DNA of 64,000 nucleotides from Oegoconia quadripuncta (GCA_949316235.1 OX438759.1:15034618-15098617), one strand, 5' to 3'. Positions 1 through 33,558 are shown, numbered from the stretch's first letter. Numbers and translations are program-made. Notes: generated from the sequence alone by a model not told the origin.

Positions 1-457
1 CTACCGGGAGAACACTGCTTCGGTTGCCACCTGAACCCTCTTAAGTAAACTACGGAAGATCCCTCTAGGCTGAGTTTCCATAATAGTCTGGCTATTTTTA
101 ATGTAAGTTGTTTCTGATTTTGTGTCTGTCAACTGCGTGGTGTTCGTTATGGTTGCTGAGCCGTGAATACCAGCAGTGGACGAGGATATATGTGGGCACT
201 AACTAATGCCTGCCTGTGCTCTTCAGGATCAAGGTCCGAAGTGACTAATTGTCGGCGTCGACATCCAGGTCTGCACCTGGGAGACCTTCGGGGTTGATCT
301 ACCCTCCCCCAAAAACCGCTCATCCAGCATCCACCTCGTCGTCATCTACGAGAGGACTCGAAGGCTACGTCCACTGCAGCTCCAAGACCTTCAGGCCAGT
401 GACCGTACGGGGAGATTTGCCGAGGGGTGCAGGGGAATGAGCTGAATGTACAATAAA
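1..457 (+). other. Possible 3' terminal exon and 3' UTR of an upstream gene
   Basis: A good splice acceptor (ctgtgctcttcag, ending at about 229) is followed within 6 to 25 bases by stop codons in the frames that could continue a coding sequence. One reading gives Ile-Lys-Val-Arg-Ser-Asp-stop. About 220 bases on there is an AATAAA at 452-457 followed by AT-rich DNA. This is what the last exon of a plus-strand gene starting left of the window would look like. No protein can be identified from so few codons. The open frame at 249-440 has no family features and is probably chance. Confidence 0.3.
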
Positions 458-1103
458 CCCACTAAATCCAAATGAAATTGGTATTCTTTTCTTCTATACC
501 TACCTGCTGGCGGCTAAACGGGCGCTAAACGTCCTAAGACAACCCCTAACCGCCGCACGAACATTTACATATGTCTTGCAAAATGTTATAAATTTTGAGA
601 TAAGTCAAAGTGACTTGGTGTGCGTGCATAGATGAAGTGCCACTGAAATAAATCTAGAATCAAAAACATACGAGATCATAGGGATTATTGAATTCTTACC
701 GCCGATATCAAATACTTTTGACAAAATCGGTCATTACAAGGCCCATTGCTACAGACAGAATAAGTGGGTGTGTTATGATAACCTATGTAATCGAACTACA
801 TGAAGACATAAAAACATAATTGCACATTGTATATTATATGGACAAAAGTAATCACGCTTTTTGTTTTTTCTTTGTAACTTTTGATAAACGATGAGTAAAT
901 GATTATGTCTTATCCATGTTTCTTTACTTTATCGAAGCACATATACAAACCCATAAATATTTCTCTTATGACTGGCTTTACATTCTTAATACGAGCAAAA
1001 TAGAACTCTATTCATATTGCTATAAAAAAATTGTAGGCGTCAAAAGTTTGTTTTCTTGATTTCCTCATTAATTACTCATTCAATTTGATTTAGATTATTT
1101 TCG

Positions 1104-1350
1104 TGAGGTACATTGAAGGTACATTCGTTTGGTAAATAGTACATACCCATAGCTATTCTATTACATTCATTTTCAACATACACCCGCGATTCTGACCGTC
1201 AGGACCGCGGCTCACTTTATTATTATAATTGCTCCCGTTTCATTGAGGTACATTGACCTTCATTAAAGGTACATACTAGTACATTGTAGGTACTTTTCTG
1301 TCGTATATAACATAATCATTTCTGAAACAATACACCCGCCATTCTGACCC
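1104..1350. repeat. Tandem duplicated module upstream of the B56 gene
   Basis: Two diverged copies (about 1104-1200 and 1246-1350) share gaggtacattga at the start, several ggtacat motifs inside, and acacccgcNattctgacc at the end. It could be a duplicated regulatory module or a tandem repeat of transposon origin; the sequence alone does not decide. Confidence 0.5.
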
Positions 1351-1506
1351 GCACAAATCACCGACAAGGACGCACGGCGCGCTGCGGCGGCGATTCATCA
1401 AAGGAACCGTTTTCATAAAGGTTTAGGTACCAGAAAATTTCGGTACCGTTATTTCGTTTCGGTATCGTTTTTTATCGATATGGAAATATTCCAATAGCCG
1501 AATTTT

Positions 1507-1526
1507 ACGGTATGACGTCATACCGT
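1507..1526. promoter_or_regulatory. 20-bp perfect palindrome with CRE core (TGACGTCA)
   Basis: acggtatgac followed by its exact reverse complement, with TGACGTCA at the centre, the consensus site for CREB/ATF bZIP dimers. It lies about 300 bp upstream of the first in-frame ATG of the B56 gene and just before the CpG-rich segment. The flanking ggtaccg/ggtatcg motifs at 1427-1530 also resemble transposon subterminal repeats, so a mobile-element origin is possible. Confidence 0.45.
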
Positions 1527-1807
1527 TAACCTTTATTACCTTTACTTTTCGGTTATTCAGTCCCTGTAAATAAGTATAGTATCTACGTAAATTGTCATGA
1601 CAACCCTAGTGACGGAGGTTGTATAGAGCGGCTGGCGCGGACGGGTGTCGGCGCGCGCACGTGGTGGGGCGCAGCGGGGGATGGGGGGAGAGGGGACAGA
1701 GGAGGCGGAGGGTGGCGTCGAGCGGCAGTCCAGCCGCCCCCGCAGCTCGCACCGGTCCCGGCGCTGCCGGGCTCCCGCTCGGATGCCGCTGCCGGCCGCC
1801 GCCTGCG

Positions 1808-22913
<21,106 letters not shown>

Positions 22914-23615
22914 CCGTCCCGCTCGCGCGCGCCGCCTCCACCTCGCGCCGGAGCAGGATAGGCATAGCCACAGGTACACATTACCACAACCCACCCCGTA
23001 GACCTATTTTTTTGATAATAATAGAGTACAGCAATTTTAGCAATTTTTTTTTTTTTTTTTTCGTTTTTAGTCACTCCTCTTGGAGAAGGCAAAGGGATCT
23101 AAGCCCATACTTATTTCTTCAGTTTCGTGAAGTCAGTCTCAGCCAAAACAAGTCAATCTAGTCACGGTCAAGTCATTCTTCAGTAAACTGACAGAATGTT
23201 TTACGGAAGACTTTGGCGGCTTCTTGTGGCAACCTGAAAGCTTCGTCACGCACTTAAATTTACACATCTTCAGCATTTTTAACAATTTTTAACTTGAATT
23301 GGTCTGACATTTCTGATGTGATCCGCAGGTACACAACGACCCCGCCTGACGTCACCAATGTTAGAGCTCTAGTGCCACGCTGCAACACGGGGCGGGGTAG
23401 CCGCAAGTGTGCAAAATTCGGCGACTGACAGTTTAAGACTACTGCAGTTTGAGTTGTTAAATGTAATAAGAAGGTGCTACGGTTTTATTCCATCGCAAAA
23501 TTGTATAATTTCATTAAAAGATATCAATTTACAGGAACGCGAGTTAAGTTTAGTTGAAGTATTTTGTGGATTACTTTTCATATTCCAAACTTTTCGTAAT
23601 CACATCGAATAAAAT
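22914..23615 (+). other. Probable 3' UTR of the B56 gene
   Basis: This follows the TAG at 22911-22913. AATAAA at 23608-23613 is the first convincing polyadenylation signal. Within it, cacag|gtacac at 22972 and gatccgcag at about 23328 could form a 3' UTR intron, which is unproven. 23036-23280 is a dispersed repeat also found at 47256-47540. Confidence 0.45.
23036..23285. repeat. Dispersed repeat D, copy 1
   Basis: It starts with a T-run, then ggagaaggcaaagg, tatttcttcagttt, caagtcattcttcag and tttggcggcttcttgtggc, then acgcac-tt-aatttacac. The same blocks in the same order are at 47256-47540, upstream of the PPP1R21 gene. It is non-coding. Confidence 0.75.
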
Positions 23616-26600
23616 GACTTAGCTGTTTGGACGCTTTTGGCTTTACCTGTTCAATGTAAAAAATGCATTCTTAAATGGTCAAAGTCCATGTATACCGTAA
23701 ATTTTAGAGTTCCAAAGGTTAAGAAATAATTTCGAATATGTTTGAAGTGTGATGGTTTTTCAAAATACAACCTATTTGTTATGAAAACTTAATCTGTTCC
23801 GTAGTTCATCCGTGATGCACGTTCAAACAAAGAAACTATTTTATTATAATGTATAGATATTTAAAACAACTCAAACTGCAGTTCTTCAAACTACCTAAAC
23901 CTAAGTGACATTCGCGGTAACATCTCGTCAAGCGAAAGAGAAGTGCACGTGCGGCGAGAGGACGCTATACGACACACGAGTGACGTAATGACGCATTGTG
24001 GTTTATATTGAATACACTAGTTAGTACATATATAATATTAAATTGGTAGTGTCCTTCTGTTGGTGTTTTATGTTCGTCTTTAAGTCGATGTGAGGGCACC
24101 GCCACACGGCAGGGAAAATAAAAGTATAAACAGATTTATAACAATTTTTAATCGATTCGTGATAGGATGCTATTATTTTTATAAAAAAACATCTAGATCG
24201 TTAACGAGCGTTTTCTCACAAAAAAAAATATATACCATGACTCGTGGTTTCTCTTCAACGGCTCAAATTGTTGTGTGTTATTCCAAAATATAGTCTATGT
24301 AACACTTATTAAGACTTGTCCTAAAACCTTAAACAATTTTAGCAGTTGTTTTTGAGAGAATTTCACAAAACTATAATGGAGAGCAAAGGAAACGAGTCAC
24401 ATAATAAATCTACAACTCCTTTTAACCAATTATAAACTATTGAATAACTCGGAAAGTTCTGTGTCGATAGATGGCCCGTAGTCTCTCAACAATGAGAGTT
24501 CAACGAGTCAACAACGAGAGGGAAGCTTTGCGTCTGGCTTACTAGCATGAACATGTTAGTAGACTATCTCGTGTCGTAGGAGAAACAACGGGTCATGCTA
24601 ACCCGATTGTATAGAAAATTTTGTCAAAATATAAATAACCATTATCCTTACTAACTATAAAATAAAGACGAAATCCTTGTGCGATTAAAAGAGATGCAAA
24701 GCTTCCCCCTGCCATGGTAGAGGATCTACGGGTCTTGCAGTATACTTCTATTTGTCCCTGCCCGTACCACCATGCGCGTGGTCGACTGATGAGAAGGCTG
24801 AGTGTCCATCGCCGGGATAGTACCACGCTTAATATTATACGACTTGTTAAATTTTTAATTGACAAAGATGGGGAGTTTATAAAGGGTATGGGGAACCAAT
24901 GGCCCGTGTACATTGGTAGTTAACAATAGGGACGAATCGAAAAGGCCGAGTTGAAGATACCACTAACATTCGGCCATCGTTAGATTCCAATACGAGTCAT
25001 CTTTCTTGAAAATGACTGACGATGCTCAACATGCCGCGTCGGTTAATACCGGATCCGATATGTGTGAGAAACGAAAAACCTTATCAAGTTGTGCGGGTGG
25101 CCCATTGTTCCAACAATTCACATATTCGATCGATGACATCATATCGACCCTAATATGTCTGTAGAACGCTTAAAATGATCTTAAAACCACTGATCCGCGT
25201 TCTTCGTCGCGATTTCTGACAGTAATCTTGTTCAGTATGGACGGAATGGTTATCCCGTCGTTGGACTATCGTTTAGATTCCACTTCAATAGTAAAGAGAA
25301 TGTGTGGTAGTGCCTTAAGTTTTCAATTTTGGATGCAATTTTACAAGCATAATGTCAAATCCAAATATTGGAGTGTCCTTTAAGTATATCAGGTATGTTA
25401 CTCGTACGACGTTGTTTTACAAATTGAAGGAGATTTTTTTAAAGAAATGTCACTAAATGCTAAATTTTTTTACAATCTCCATTGATTTGTAATTCATGAT
25501 AACATTGGATTTATACATTTTAACATTATGATATTGTGCAAATGTATTTAATAAAATGCGGGTCGTCGATATACGTAATTACTTCGTAAACTTGTATCGA
25601 TTATTGAAATTTACGTTGCGAATAAAAGTCGAATCGATATTCCAAATATATTATGCACTATAAACGTATAGGATTTTTAAATATAAGTTAATAAGTTATA
25701 GTCCAATATCGACGTGACGGTTATTCGTGACTTTTATCGATTATAATAAAACAATATAATTATACAAATTGTGGAGTGAGTGAGAATACGTCATGTTGCT
25801 GGGTAATTTATTTCAATATGTATCACAAAGCGCCCACGTGGCCTGCTTTGATTATAACATGGTTAAACTGTTTGTGGGCTTGTCAAACGTAAACATATAC
25901 GGTACCTCTAAGGACGATTTCATGGGTGATTCTATCAATTGTCTGAAAACCAGTCTGTCCAAACTTTGCCCCAATATCCATTTGCCACGATGTTTTATAA
26001 CTTGCAATGTATTTTTTAAAAATTACGATGTTTTTTTATTATAGATGGCAATTAGCGTCGTCATGCTAATTGCCAACTATAGTAGAAAGCGTCGTAATTT
26101 TTAAAATATATTTGTATAGAGCTATAAATGTTTTCAAGGGAAATGAAGTTGTACGAAATAAACGGACAAATTGATAAAAATAATTTTAACGAATAGATAC
26201 ATGGACCAATTATATTCTTGTACAAATTGCTATTTGGATAATAATGTTAATATATGAACCATATGCATATTTGGGCGAGTTAATAAAAAAAATAAGTCAT
26301 CGCTGGACTAATTACATTCTTGGATATATTGCTATTTAGTCGAACTGCTATCTTTAAAAAAAAATAGTGCAATGGTGACCTTTTCAGTCCCATTCAGTGT
26401 TATTTTCGTACATAATGCATTTATTATATTATATAATCCATATCTATAACAACACAATGATGGAAGAACCCATGTAATAGTACTATGAAGAATAAAATGC
26501 ATTTGTGTCGATTTCGTGCGCTTAAATGACATTTAACCTAGTATTATCCTTTTCTAATTATGAGAACTCAAAAAGGACGACATGACATTTTGGTCCTGTA

Positions 26601-26805
26601 ACTTGACTTTAGTTCATTTAAAATAATATCCTCGAAAGGTTTTTCAGAGAGCACGTGCAGACATGACAGATTAAAATTATTAAATTCCTTTGAGGTAAAT
26701 ATTATAAAGTTAGGCAGTACTTAGAGAAGGTTAGAACTAGCTTAAATTTATTTTAAAAGGTGCATTTTTACGTGTATGGATTATGTCATTATGCTCATAA
26801 AATTA
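23616..26805. other. Intergenic DNA, no gene seen
   Basis: AT-rich sequence. Open frames here (for example 24593-24913 minus and 25793-26044 plus) show no family motifs, splice support or codon bias. One stem-loop (26008-26112) is listed separately. Confidence 0.5.
26008..26112. repeat. Stem-loop of about 105 nt
   Basis: The left arm (ttttttaaaaattacgatg ... ggcaattagc) pairs with the right arm (gctaattgcc ... cgtcgtaatttttaaaa) around an 8-nt loop at 26057-26064. Arms are about 45-50 nt with small bulges. It could be a small MITE or a hairpin RNA precursor; nothing here proves transcription. Confidence 0.7.
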
Positions 26806-26809
26806 CATA

Positions 26810-27171
26810 AAATAGTCCAGTTACTATATACTGAGTTTTTTTTAACGTAAGGAAAGATATAGGGCATATTATGTAAATGAAATAGAAGGTATTGGCATAT
26901 GTAGTTTAATTTGTTTTTTCATAACAGTCAGCGACCCATACGTCTGCCGGAGATTGAAAAAAAAGAAAGAAAGAAAAGGGTGAATGTCGTGTCGTACCAA
27001 GAGGCTAAAACGAGGGCGGAAAGTAGAGAGGCGTGGTCGTTACTCCACCGACAAGAGCATAGCTCATAAATTGAAGAAGATGCCAATAACTTCCATTTCA
27101 CTTACCTAATATGCCCTATTTTTTCCTTACGGTAAAAAAACTCACCCAGTATAATAGTAACTGGACTATTT
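26810..27171. mobile_element. Fold-back MITE, 362 bp, TSD TA
   Basis: The termini of about 90 bp are imperfect inverts of each other: aaatagtccagttactat..., aaggaaa, atagggcatatta, gtattggcat. The flanks are TA on both sides (26808-26809, 27172-27173), as in Tc1/mariner-type elements. The centre (about 27000-27075) includes ttactccaccgacaagagca, also present at about 38555 and, inverted, at about 55230. Confidence 0.85.
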
Positions 27172-27173
27172 TA

Positions 27174-29905
27174 TTTTTTATTTGATACAGAATTTGAGTA
27201 CAACGGCTGACTTATCCCATAGAGGGATTTCTTCCAGTCAACCATAGGGTTAGTTACAAAATGCATTCAATTATATATAGGAATTGTATTCGTTGTTCCA
27301 ATCTCGTTGACGTGTTTACGTCTGATAAGCCTATAAAATAATTTAACTTGTTAAACCCCATGTTTACTTTAATACGCTAAACACCATTCCAGTACAGAAC
27401 CACCTGAGATCTATCAGATGTCTAGCTGAATCATGTAATTATTTAATTATAGTTATAGTTGTAATCATATTTATATGGCAGCCATGTTTCTGATACTTAG
27501 TAATGTTTGACACGGATTTGAATCGTTAGATAATCTTTGCACTGCAGTTCTTGGAAAATATGGGCTGAACCTTAATTAATTATGACATATGAGGTAGGAA
27601 TTGGACTAACGATGAAACAATTAAGACCCACATACAGTGGGGTACAAAAGTACATATCCACTCCCAGTTAACACTAGTTGAATGTTAAAGAATGCCTCTG
27701 AATAAGTAATCGATACTCGATAAAATCTAAATTGTTTAAGGGAAGTGGATATGCACTTATGAACCCGATTGTACGTAGATCCGAGGTATAGTTATTTTTG
27801 TAAGGTAAACTGGGTTAGTCCGCCTTACCCAACATCTTATATTCGCATGTTCATCTATTATAACGATTCAAACTTATCTAACGATTTAAATTTTGTTTTT
27901 TTTCTCTTAATTGTATATTCTTATCGGATTTCTTTGACATATTTAGACGTTACTACACACATATAGCTTACCTTTTGATGCTTTTACTACGACTTGATCG
28001 ATCGTCACAAAATATATGTTTTGTAATCATGAATTTCGAATTTGTTCCATTTTATGTTAGTGTCGAACATTGATAAGGATATATGAGGGAGTCACAATCA
28101 GAGGGCTCTGGTTACAGACAATGAAATTGACAGAAGCCATGAGGTTAGATAAAGCTCTTGCAAAGAGGATACTATGTGCTGTACAGCATCCTCTTCAAGG
28201 AGGAATTCAAAGGTGGATCCTACCTTCGAATCTCCAAAACAGAGAAAAGACTCCAAAAAACAAATTTTTTATTGTTCTTACTATAAGGCTTCACCACTAA
28301 AACCTTCAACAAGCCTAACGCGTATTAAGAATATTGCGAATTGACAGTGTTATCACAAAGACCTGAGCTGGAGGGGGGTCAAAAGTGATCATTATTTGCT
28401 ACATTATTCTGTATAACTTGTGAAATAAAAGCATTTTTCTTCAGCAGTGTTCAGTGACGTTGAGATCATAAAACCTGAAGTATGTCGGTTGGCCTTCTCA
28501 TTGTTAGCTCCTCATATTAATATTGCATTGTTCGTCGACTCTTGCCGCTGCCTTTATTCATGATATCTAACACATATACATACCTACTCTAATTAGATGA
28601 AAACTAATATACGTGCACGTAGTGTGCACCCGGCTTCGTTGCACATCCAAATAGAAACATTTATGTGTGTAGTCATCCTTAGTTAGCATATAAACATTCT
28701 ATACTAGGGCCCCTTCCATACACGATCATTATACTACGCGAAATATCACCTGTCCGATAATGAAATCTTTTAAAATCCTAAGTTTTATGTTCTATAGAAG
28801 TATTTACGTCGTGTTCGGAAAAGGCCTAGGGCACGGTTTTGCATTTCGATATAGTTTATATATTAATTTTGTTTAGTTATATGTAGAGTGCCAAAGGAGG
28901 ATTGCGTTGACGCCATTTTGAAAAATTATACTTTGGTTTCCTTTATAATAAGGTACTGAATGTGGACGACAATTTATAAATTTATACATATACGATACAA
29001 ATGGAGGCGCTTCGGTGTGTACGATGAGTGGATGATAGCACCTGTTCTATTTATTTCTAATATTTACACGTAAATCAAGTTATTCGATACTTAGCGGGCA
29101 TTGCTGTCAACACAATGTCATTAGGATAATCAATTAATTTAATCTTATTAAAATGTATCGGGTGTTTATTTTTACATACAATCACCAGAAAGCGACTGCT
29201 CTAAATACATATGTAACGGATTTTATAAATGTATATTTAAGCTTTATGATAAGAGTGGATGAAATTATTTTGCGTATACGCTTCTGGTAAGCATACGAGT
29301 GCAATTTATTGAGATTATTATAAGGTACTCCACACACGAGCGTGGTTGTCTAGTCCACGAACGAATTTAATACATCCTATGATTAGTATTAGCCGGTATT
29401 CCTTCGATTCAAGCGTATCCACCAGCATCTTTACGTCATTAGTTCCGAATCGCTACGACTTAAATCTTTGCTTGTAAGGTTCAAAGACTACTGTTTCGTA
29501 TAACTGAATGATGAAATGTATTTGATCCAAATTCAAGCGCACATAATAACAAAATTATTTGCGATTTTTTTTTTGTAAATTATTTTTCTTTTCAATAAAC
29601 CGACTCCGTTGGTTCGTTTACCACTATTTGCATAGCTTTAAAATTTTAGTTTACCCACTCTACGTGCAAACAAAGTAGGTCCAATAGTTTGCACGCAAGT
29701 ATACGTATAGAACCTTACCTTCAGGATGGATACGCAGATGGATTGGCTAGAGTAAAACTAAAATAAGCTAGGCATCGCGTTCGATGTGTGTCGCTCCTAT
29801 AATTGTCTTTTCATACGCGCGCGGTATTTTATGTACATGTGACATATTGAAGGTTCTGCCATGATTATTATACCCTTTCCGCAACAAACAACGCTGGTTC
29901 ATAAG
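27174..29905. other. Intergenic DNA, no gene seen
   Basis: AT-rich sequence. The open frame at 28070-28300 has no recognisable domain and there are no good splice signals around it. I could assign no element. Confidence 0.5.
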
Positions 29906-29979
29906 TATAATAAATAAATATCTTTGCACATACACACAGCGCCATCTAATTCCACACTAAGCAACTAGCTTGCATTAGG

Positions 29980-30479
29980 TAGGGTTGCCAGATGGTATCC
30001 AAAAAGAGGACATGTCCTCCTTTTCCATGATTTGTCCTCCCGTCCTCCCTTACCTACTGTTTGTCCTCCTTTGTGCTAAACGCTAAACATCGTTCAACAT
30101 TTCGTGTCGAGCGTGCATGCGTGCGAAGTCAAAAGCTCTATTTTTGTATAAGCGCACATAATGCAAATGTGAAAATAGTTTTTTCACTGATCAATACTCA
30201 GTGGAACAAAGAGAGGAACAGATTAAGTGTGCCGTCAGTGAAATCCATAATTCTTACTCAATACAACTTCAAAACCATGACATGTGAAGATTTTCATGAT
30301 TATTTGTTAAAAAATCAAGAACTTCTCGCAAAAATTGGCAGTTCAGATAAATATGAATAAAATAAAGTAATATAGTATTAAAAAATCGTATAATTGTTAA
30401 ATGTCCTCCTTTTTTACAGAAAATTATCCTTTTTTGACCAACATGCCCTCCTTTTTCAAGTTCTCATCTGGCAACCCTA
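29980..30479. mobile_element. hAT DNA transposon, internally deleted, 500 bp
   Basis: Perfect 15-bp terminal inverted repeats tagggttgccagatg (29980-29994, 30465-30479) are flanked by attagg on both sides (29974-29979, 30480-30485). Subterminal tgtcctcc/gaggaca motifs are clustered at both ends, a usual arrangement for transposase binding in hAT elements. The flanking match is 6 bp rather than the usual 8. Only the C-terminal transposase region remains inside, so it is non-autonomous. Confidence 0.85.
30061..30360 (+). pseudogene. hAT transposase C-terminal dimerisation domain, remnant
   Basis: The 99-codon frame has no ATG at its start. It contains NANVKIVFSLINTQWNKERN, then RLSVPSVKSIIL, CEDFHDYLLKNQELL, and stops. 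This matches the C-terminal hAT dimerisation region (N-x-x-V-E/K-x-x-F-S...W-x-x-x-R-N-R-L...). It has no catalytic residues. Confidence 0.75.
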
Positions 30480-30645
30480 ATTAGGGATAGATACCAGATG
30501 GTTGATAAACTACACAAATACATTTTTTTTGTAAATAAATACATAAATTAAAAACATCCATAATTCGGGAACACATGTCTGTATTCATCATACAAACATA
30601 TGCCCCTAGCGGGATTCGAACCCGTGACCATTTGGTATAATGTAC

Positions 30646-33285
30646 CGTACTTGTATGAAAAGGCACTATATTCTGTTCAAAACGGATTGAGAATGTTTTT
30701 AAACCAACTTGGTATATAATAAATGTTACAATTACAGTGACTTTAGTAACTACCCACACCTGTTTACAAGTACTCTCAATGCATTTTGAATTATTTATTT
30801 TAACTTATAAATGTATAGGATTAGAAGTAAAGCGCCACCATCAATTGAATAGAAGTCTAACGAAGCCTGCTCATTCAAAAGCGACAGTCAGTTGGATCGG
30901 TCCCCACCGGCATTTTTACACTATACCGTAATCCATTCGTAAAATTGGTCTCCAATGTTTGACTCACTTCAAACGCCCTTTGTTCTTTTCGTATATTCCC
31001 AGTGAGTTCAGGTAAACGCATATAGTCGCGTCGTAGAAGGGAGGCTGTTTTCGAACTCTCGAGAACTCCCATTCAAAATGTGTCGTTATAATTCGGAGAT
31101 CTCTTTTAAAAGTCAATTTTTATATTTGCCTTCGGATTGAAAATACAAAAAATGACTTTTCATTCGAGATGTCCGAATCATAACGACATGTGAAAATCAC
31201 CCCCAAGGCGGGACGTGTTGCATCTGCGTACTTCATACTTTCATGCAATAATACGACTCGCTCCGCGTCAGCATGTGCAATAGCTATTATGTATAGAAGC
31301 GGATTCGAGGGGCCTGCGGCCCGGCATATTGCGTTCTTGTTAGAGCATACGCTGTTATGGTTATGTATATGGCTTCTATGGTTGGAGGCGGCGTTAATAC
31401 TAGTATGGTCGTAAGGAATAGTCACTTGCTGGTGATTGGACGACGCGAGATGTGTGAATGTACTCACATTAGCAAATCGTTTGCAGGCTGTTCGACAAAT
31501 TGATAAATTTTGTATAAATATTTATAACGGCAATGTAACTGTTGAAAACAAAAGTATTGTAACAGATGACATATTATAAGGTGCTTATGATTATCGTTAT
31601 AATACAAAGTTGTGCATATATCTGTTGGTATTTCATTTTTGAACCACGTTAAAACCTGATGGATGTCCCATTACTATTTCCAAAGGCAGTCTCGATGCGA
31701 TGCCACCAACTCTTAAATTTTATGATTTTGAATTTCCGGATTTGTCAACAATTTATCGAAATTTGTTCCATGATACCAGAAATTATCGGTGATATTTAGA
31801 AGATATTGATGGGATCGGTGGTCGTGCGAAGATGAGCGCTCATTCTGATACGACCACCGTATCTTCAGATCTGATAGCACCAACAATTAAGTCGCAAAAA
31901 AGCAGATTCTCACATTTCGTCGTTTAAAAGATGATGAGCGCTCATTCTGAGGTGGGTTAAGAATAGAAAACAACAAACAATTGAAAAATTATTACACTTT
32001 ATTTCATCGTAGTTATATTATTTTAATCTTAACATATAGATACACTGTATAATAGTATACCAAACATTTTATACACAAATAATATGTACTTAAACAATTA
32101 CATAATTTCATTTTTGATTTTTTAATCACTACAAAAAACTTCGAAGTATTCAAACACATTATTGTTCATGTGTGCACAAAGTGTTAATCTCACAACAAGA
32201 AGACAGATTGTTAATGTAACGTAAAGTGAATTCACAAAGAGAGACCGACTTCCAATTGATACTTATGTATACATAAACGTGTAAAAATCGGGTTTGTGGC
32301 TTCACTTCTAGCACGTCGTTAATTTTTTCGAGAGACTAACGTAATCGGATATTTATGATTTCATAAAGCCTTTCCACTAATGCGGAAGTGAAAAACGCTT
32401 CGACGATGAGAAAGTTATATGATTCTATTGGTCGAGTATCGGTGTTGGTGTAAATGCAACCAGCCGTCTTCGAATCGATCATTTTCATTTTTTAAAGATA
32501 GTTTCCACAAAAATTACACAGATGGCGCTGTCCATAACCATACAAAACTCGTTGCTGTTTCTTGATTGCATGGAGTTTGTGTCCACACCCAAAGTTTAAA
32601 AAAACAACTTCAAACTATTATTTTGCCAAAGAAGATGCCTACGACCCGAGAGTACAATGAAAATATGTGTGGAGCACATATTGGTGTATGCGCCTCGGTG
32701 CAATAATATACGATGTCGTATCGGAGATCTCTTTGGATGAAAGGTTAAAGGAGCAGACCCTAAAGATATAAGACAAAACCCATACAGCCAAGAAATTTTT
32801 AACCGCGCCATCTACATAACTTTTGTGGAAGCTAGCCTTTAATATGACTATAAATTTATTTCAGTAATAAATAAGGAAAGTGACAGGAAATGTTGCCACT
32901 AATACGCACACATTATGTAGCCCAGGAAACTCCGCACAGGACGGTTTATACGGCCACTACCACGAAGAAACAATGAAATAAAAAAAGTTCTTCTTTAAAA
33001 AAGAAGTTTATCGGTCTGGACTTCCTGTGTGACCCAGACACTAAATAATCATAAAACAATTTATAATCATAACTTTGTATTTGTTTAGTTAATAATATAA
33101 TATCACTAGCCGATTAATTAATACAAATAATAATAAAACATTAGGCCAACTTAATACGAAGAGTTTTTATACACAGAAATGCTATTAACCATAGTCAAAT
33201 GGCGCAAGGCGACGAGCAGTTAAACTGCCAACACGCACATTTCAATTCTGTTTGGCTGCAAGTCGCAGACACACAACCAACAGCC
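30646..33285. other. Intergenic DNA, no gene seen
   Basis: 31816-31859 is a short hairpin: cggtggtcgt and its inverse flank the palindrome tgagcgctca, and the same agatgagcgctcattctga recurs at about 31930. Open frames at 31120-31467 (-) and 31190-31414 (+) overlap each other and show no domain; I did not call them. Confidence 0.5.
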
Positions 33286-33288
33286 ATT

Positions 33289-33423
33289 GGTGTCGATTCG
33301 GTTGTACGCAAACTAAAACCAATTTTAAAGTAGGTCTGTCTTTTTCTCTCTGGAACAATATAACGTGACAGCACCAGTCTAAATCTGATTTTAGTTTAGT
33401 TTGCGTACAGCCGAATCGACACC
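33289..33423. mobile_element. Small fold-back MITE, about 135 bp
   Basis: ggtgtcgattcggttgtacg... at the left is matched by its inverse ending ccgaatcgacacc at the right. The inverted arms are about 32 bp, including gcaaactaaaa. No target duplication could be fixed. Confidence 0.7.
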
Positions 33424-33558
33424 GTTGTTTGATTCACTGTACTGAATGCGTCCGATTACGTGCGAATTCTATCATGTGTGAATTCCCGATTGGCTCTACC
33501 AGCCCCCGTAGCTCTTGATATTATTGTCGCCCGCGACGTGAGAGTGGGATAGTTGTAT

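Larger units (their letters stand above)
458..1560. other. Intergenic DNA and upstream region of the B56 gene
   Basis: AT-rich sequence with no gene. From 1104 to 1350 a module of about 145 bp is present twice: each copy starts with gaggtacattga and ends with a block like acacccgc-attctgacc (about 1181 and 1330). A 20-bp perfect palindrome lies at 1507-1526. GC content rises sharply after about 1350, leading into the CpG-rich first exon. Confidence 0.5.
29910..30645 (-). mobile_element. tRNA-derived SINE (family A), minus strand, split by a hAT insertion
   Basis: 29910-29979 and 30486-30645 are the two halves. The left half carries the 3' body (cagcgccatctaattccaca, gcaactag). The right half continues with gataccagatggttgataaa and the B box as gggattcgaacccgtgacc. 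Removing the 500-bp insert restores the family-A order. Confidence 0.85.

Noticed and set aside
24593..24913. 106-codon minus-strand frame
   Set aside because: No domain, no splice signals, biased composition; overlaps an equally plausible plus frame.
28070..28300. 76-codon plus-strand frame
   Set aside because: No recognisable motif and no repeat or gene context; not supportable.
31120..31467. Overlapping frames on both strands
   Set aside because: They are antisense shadows of each other with no family features.
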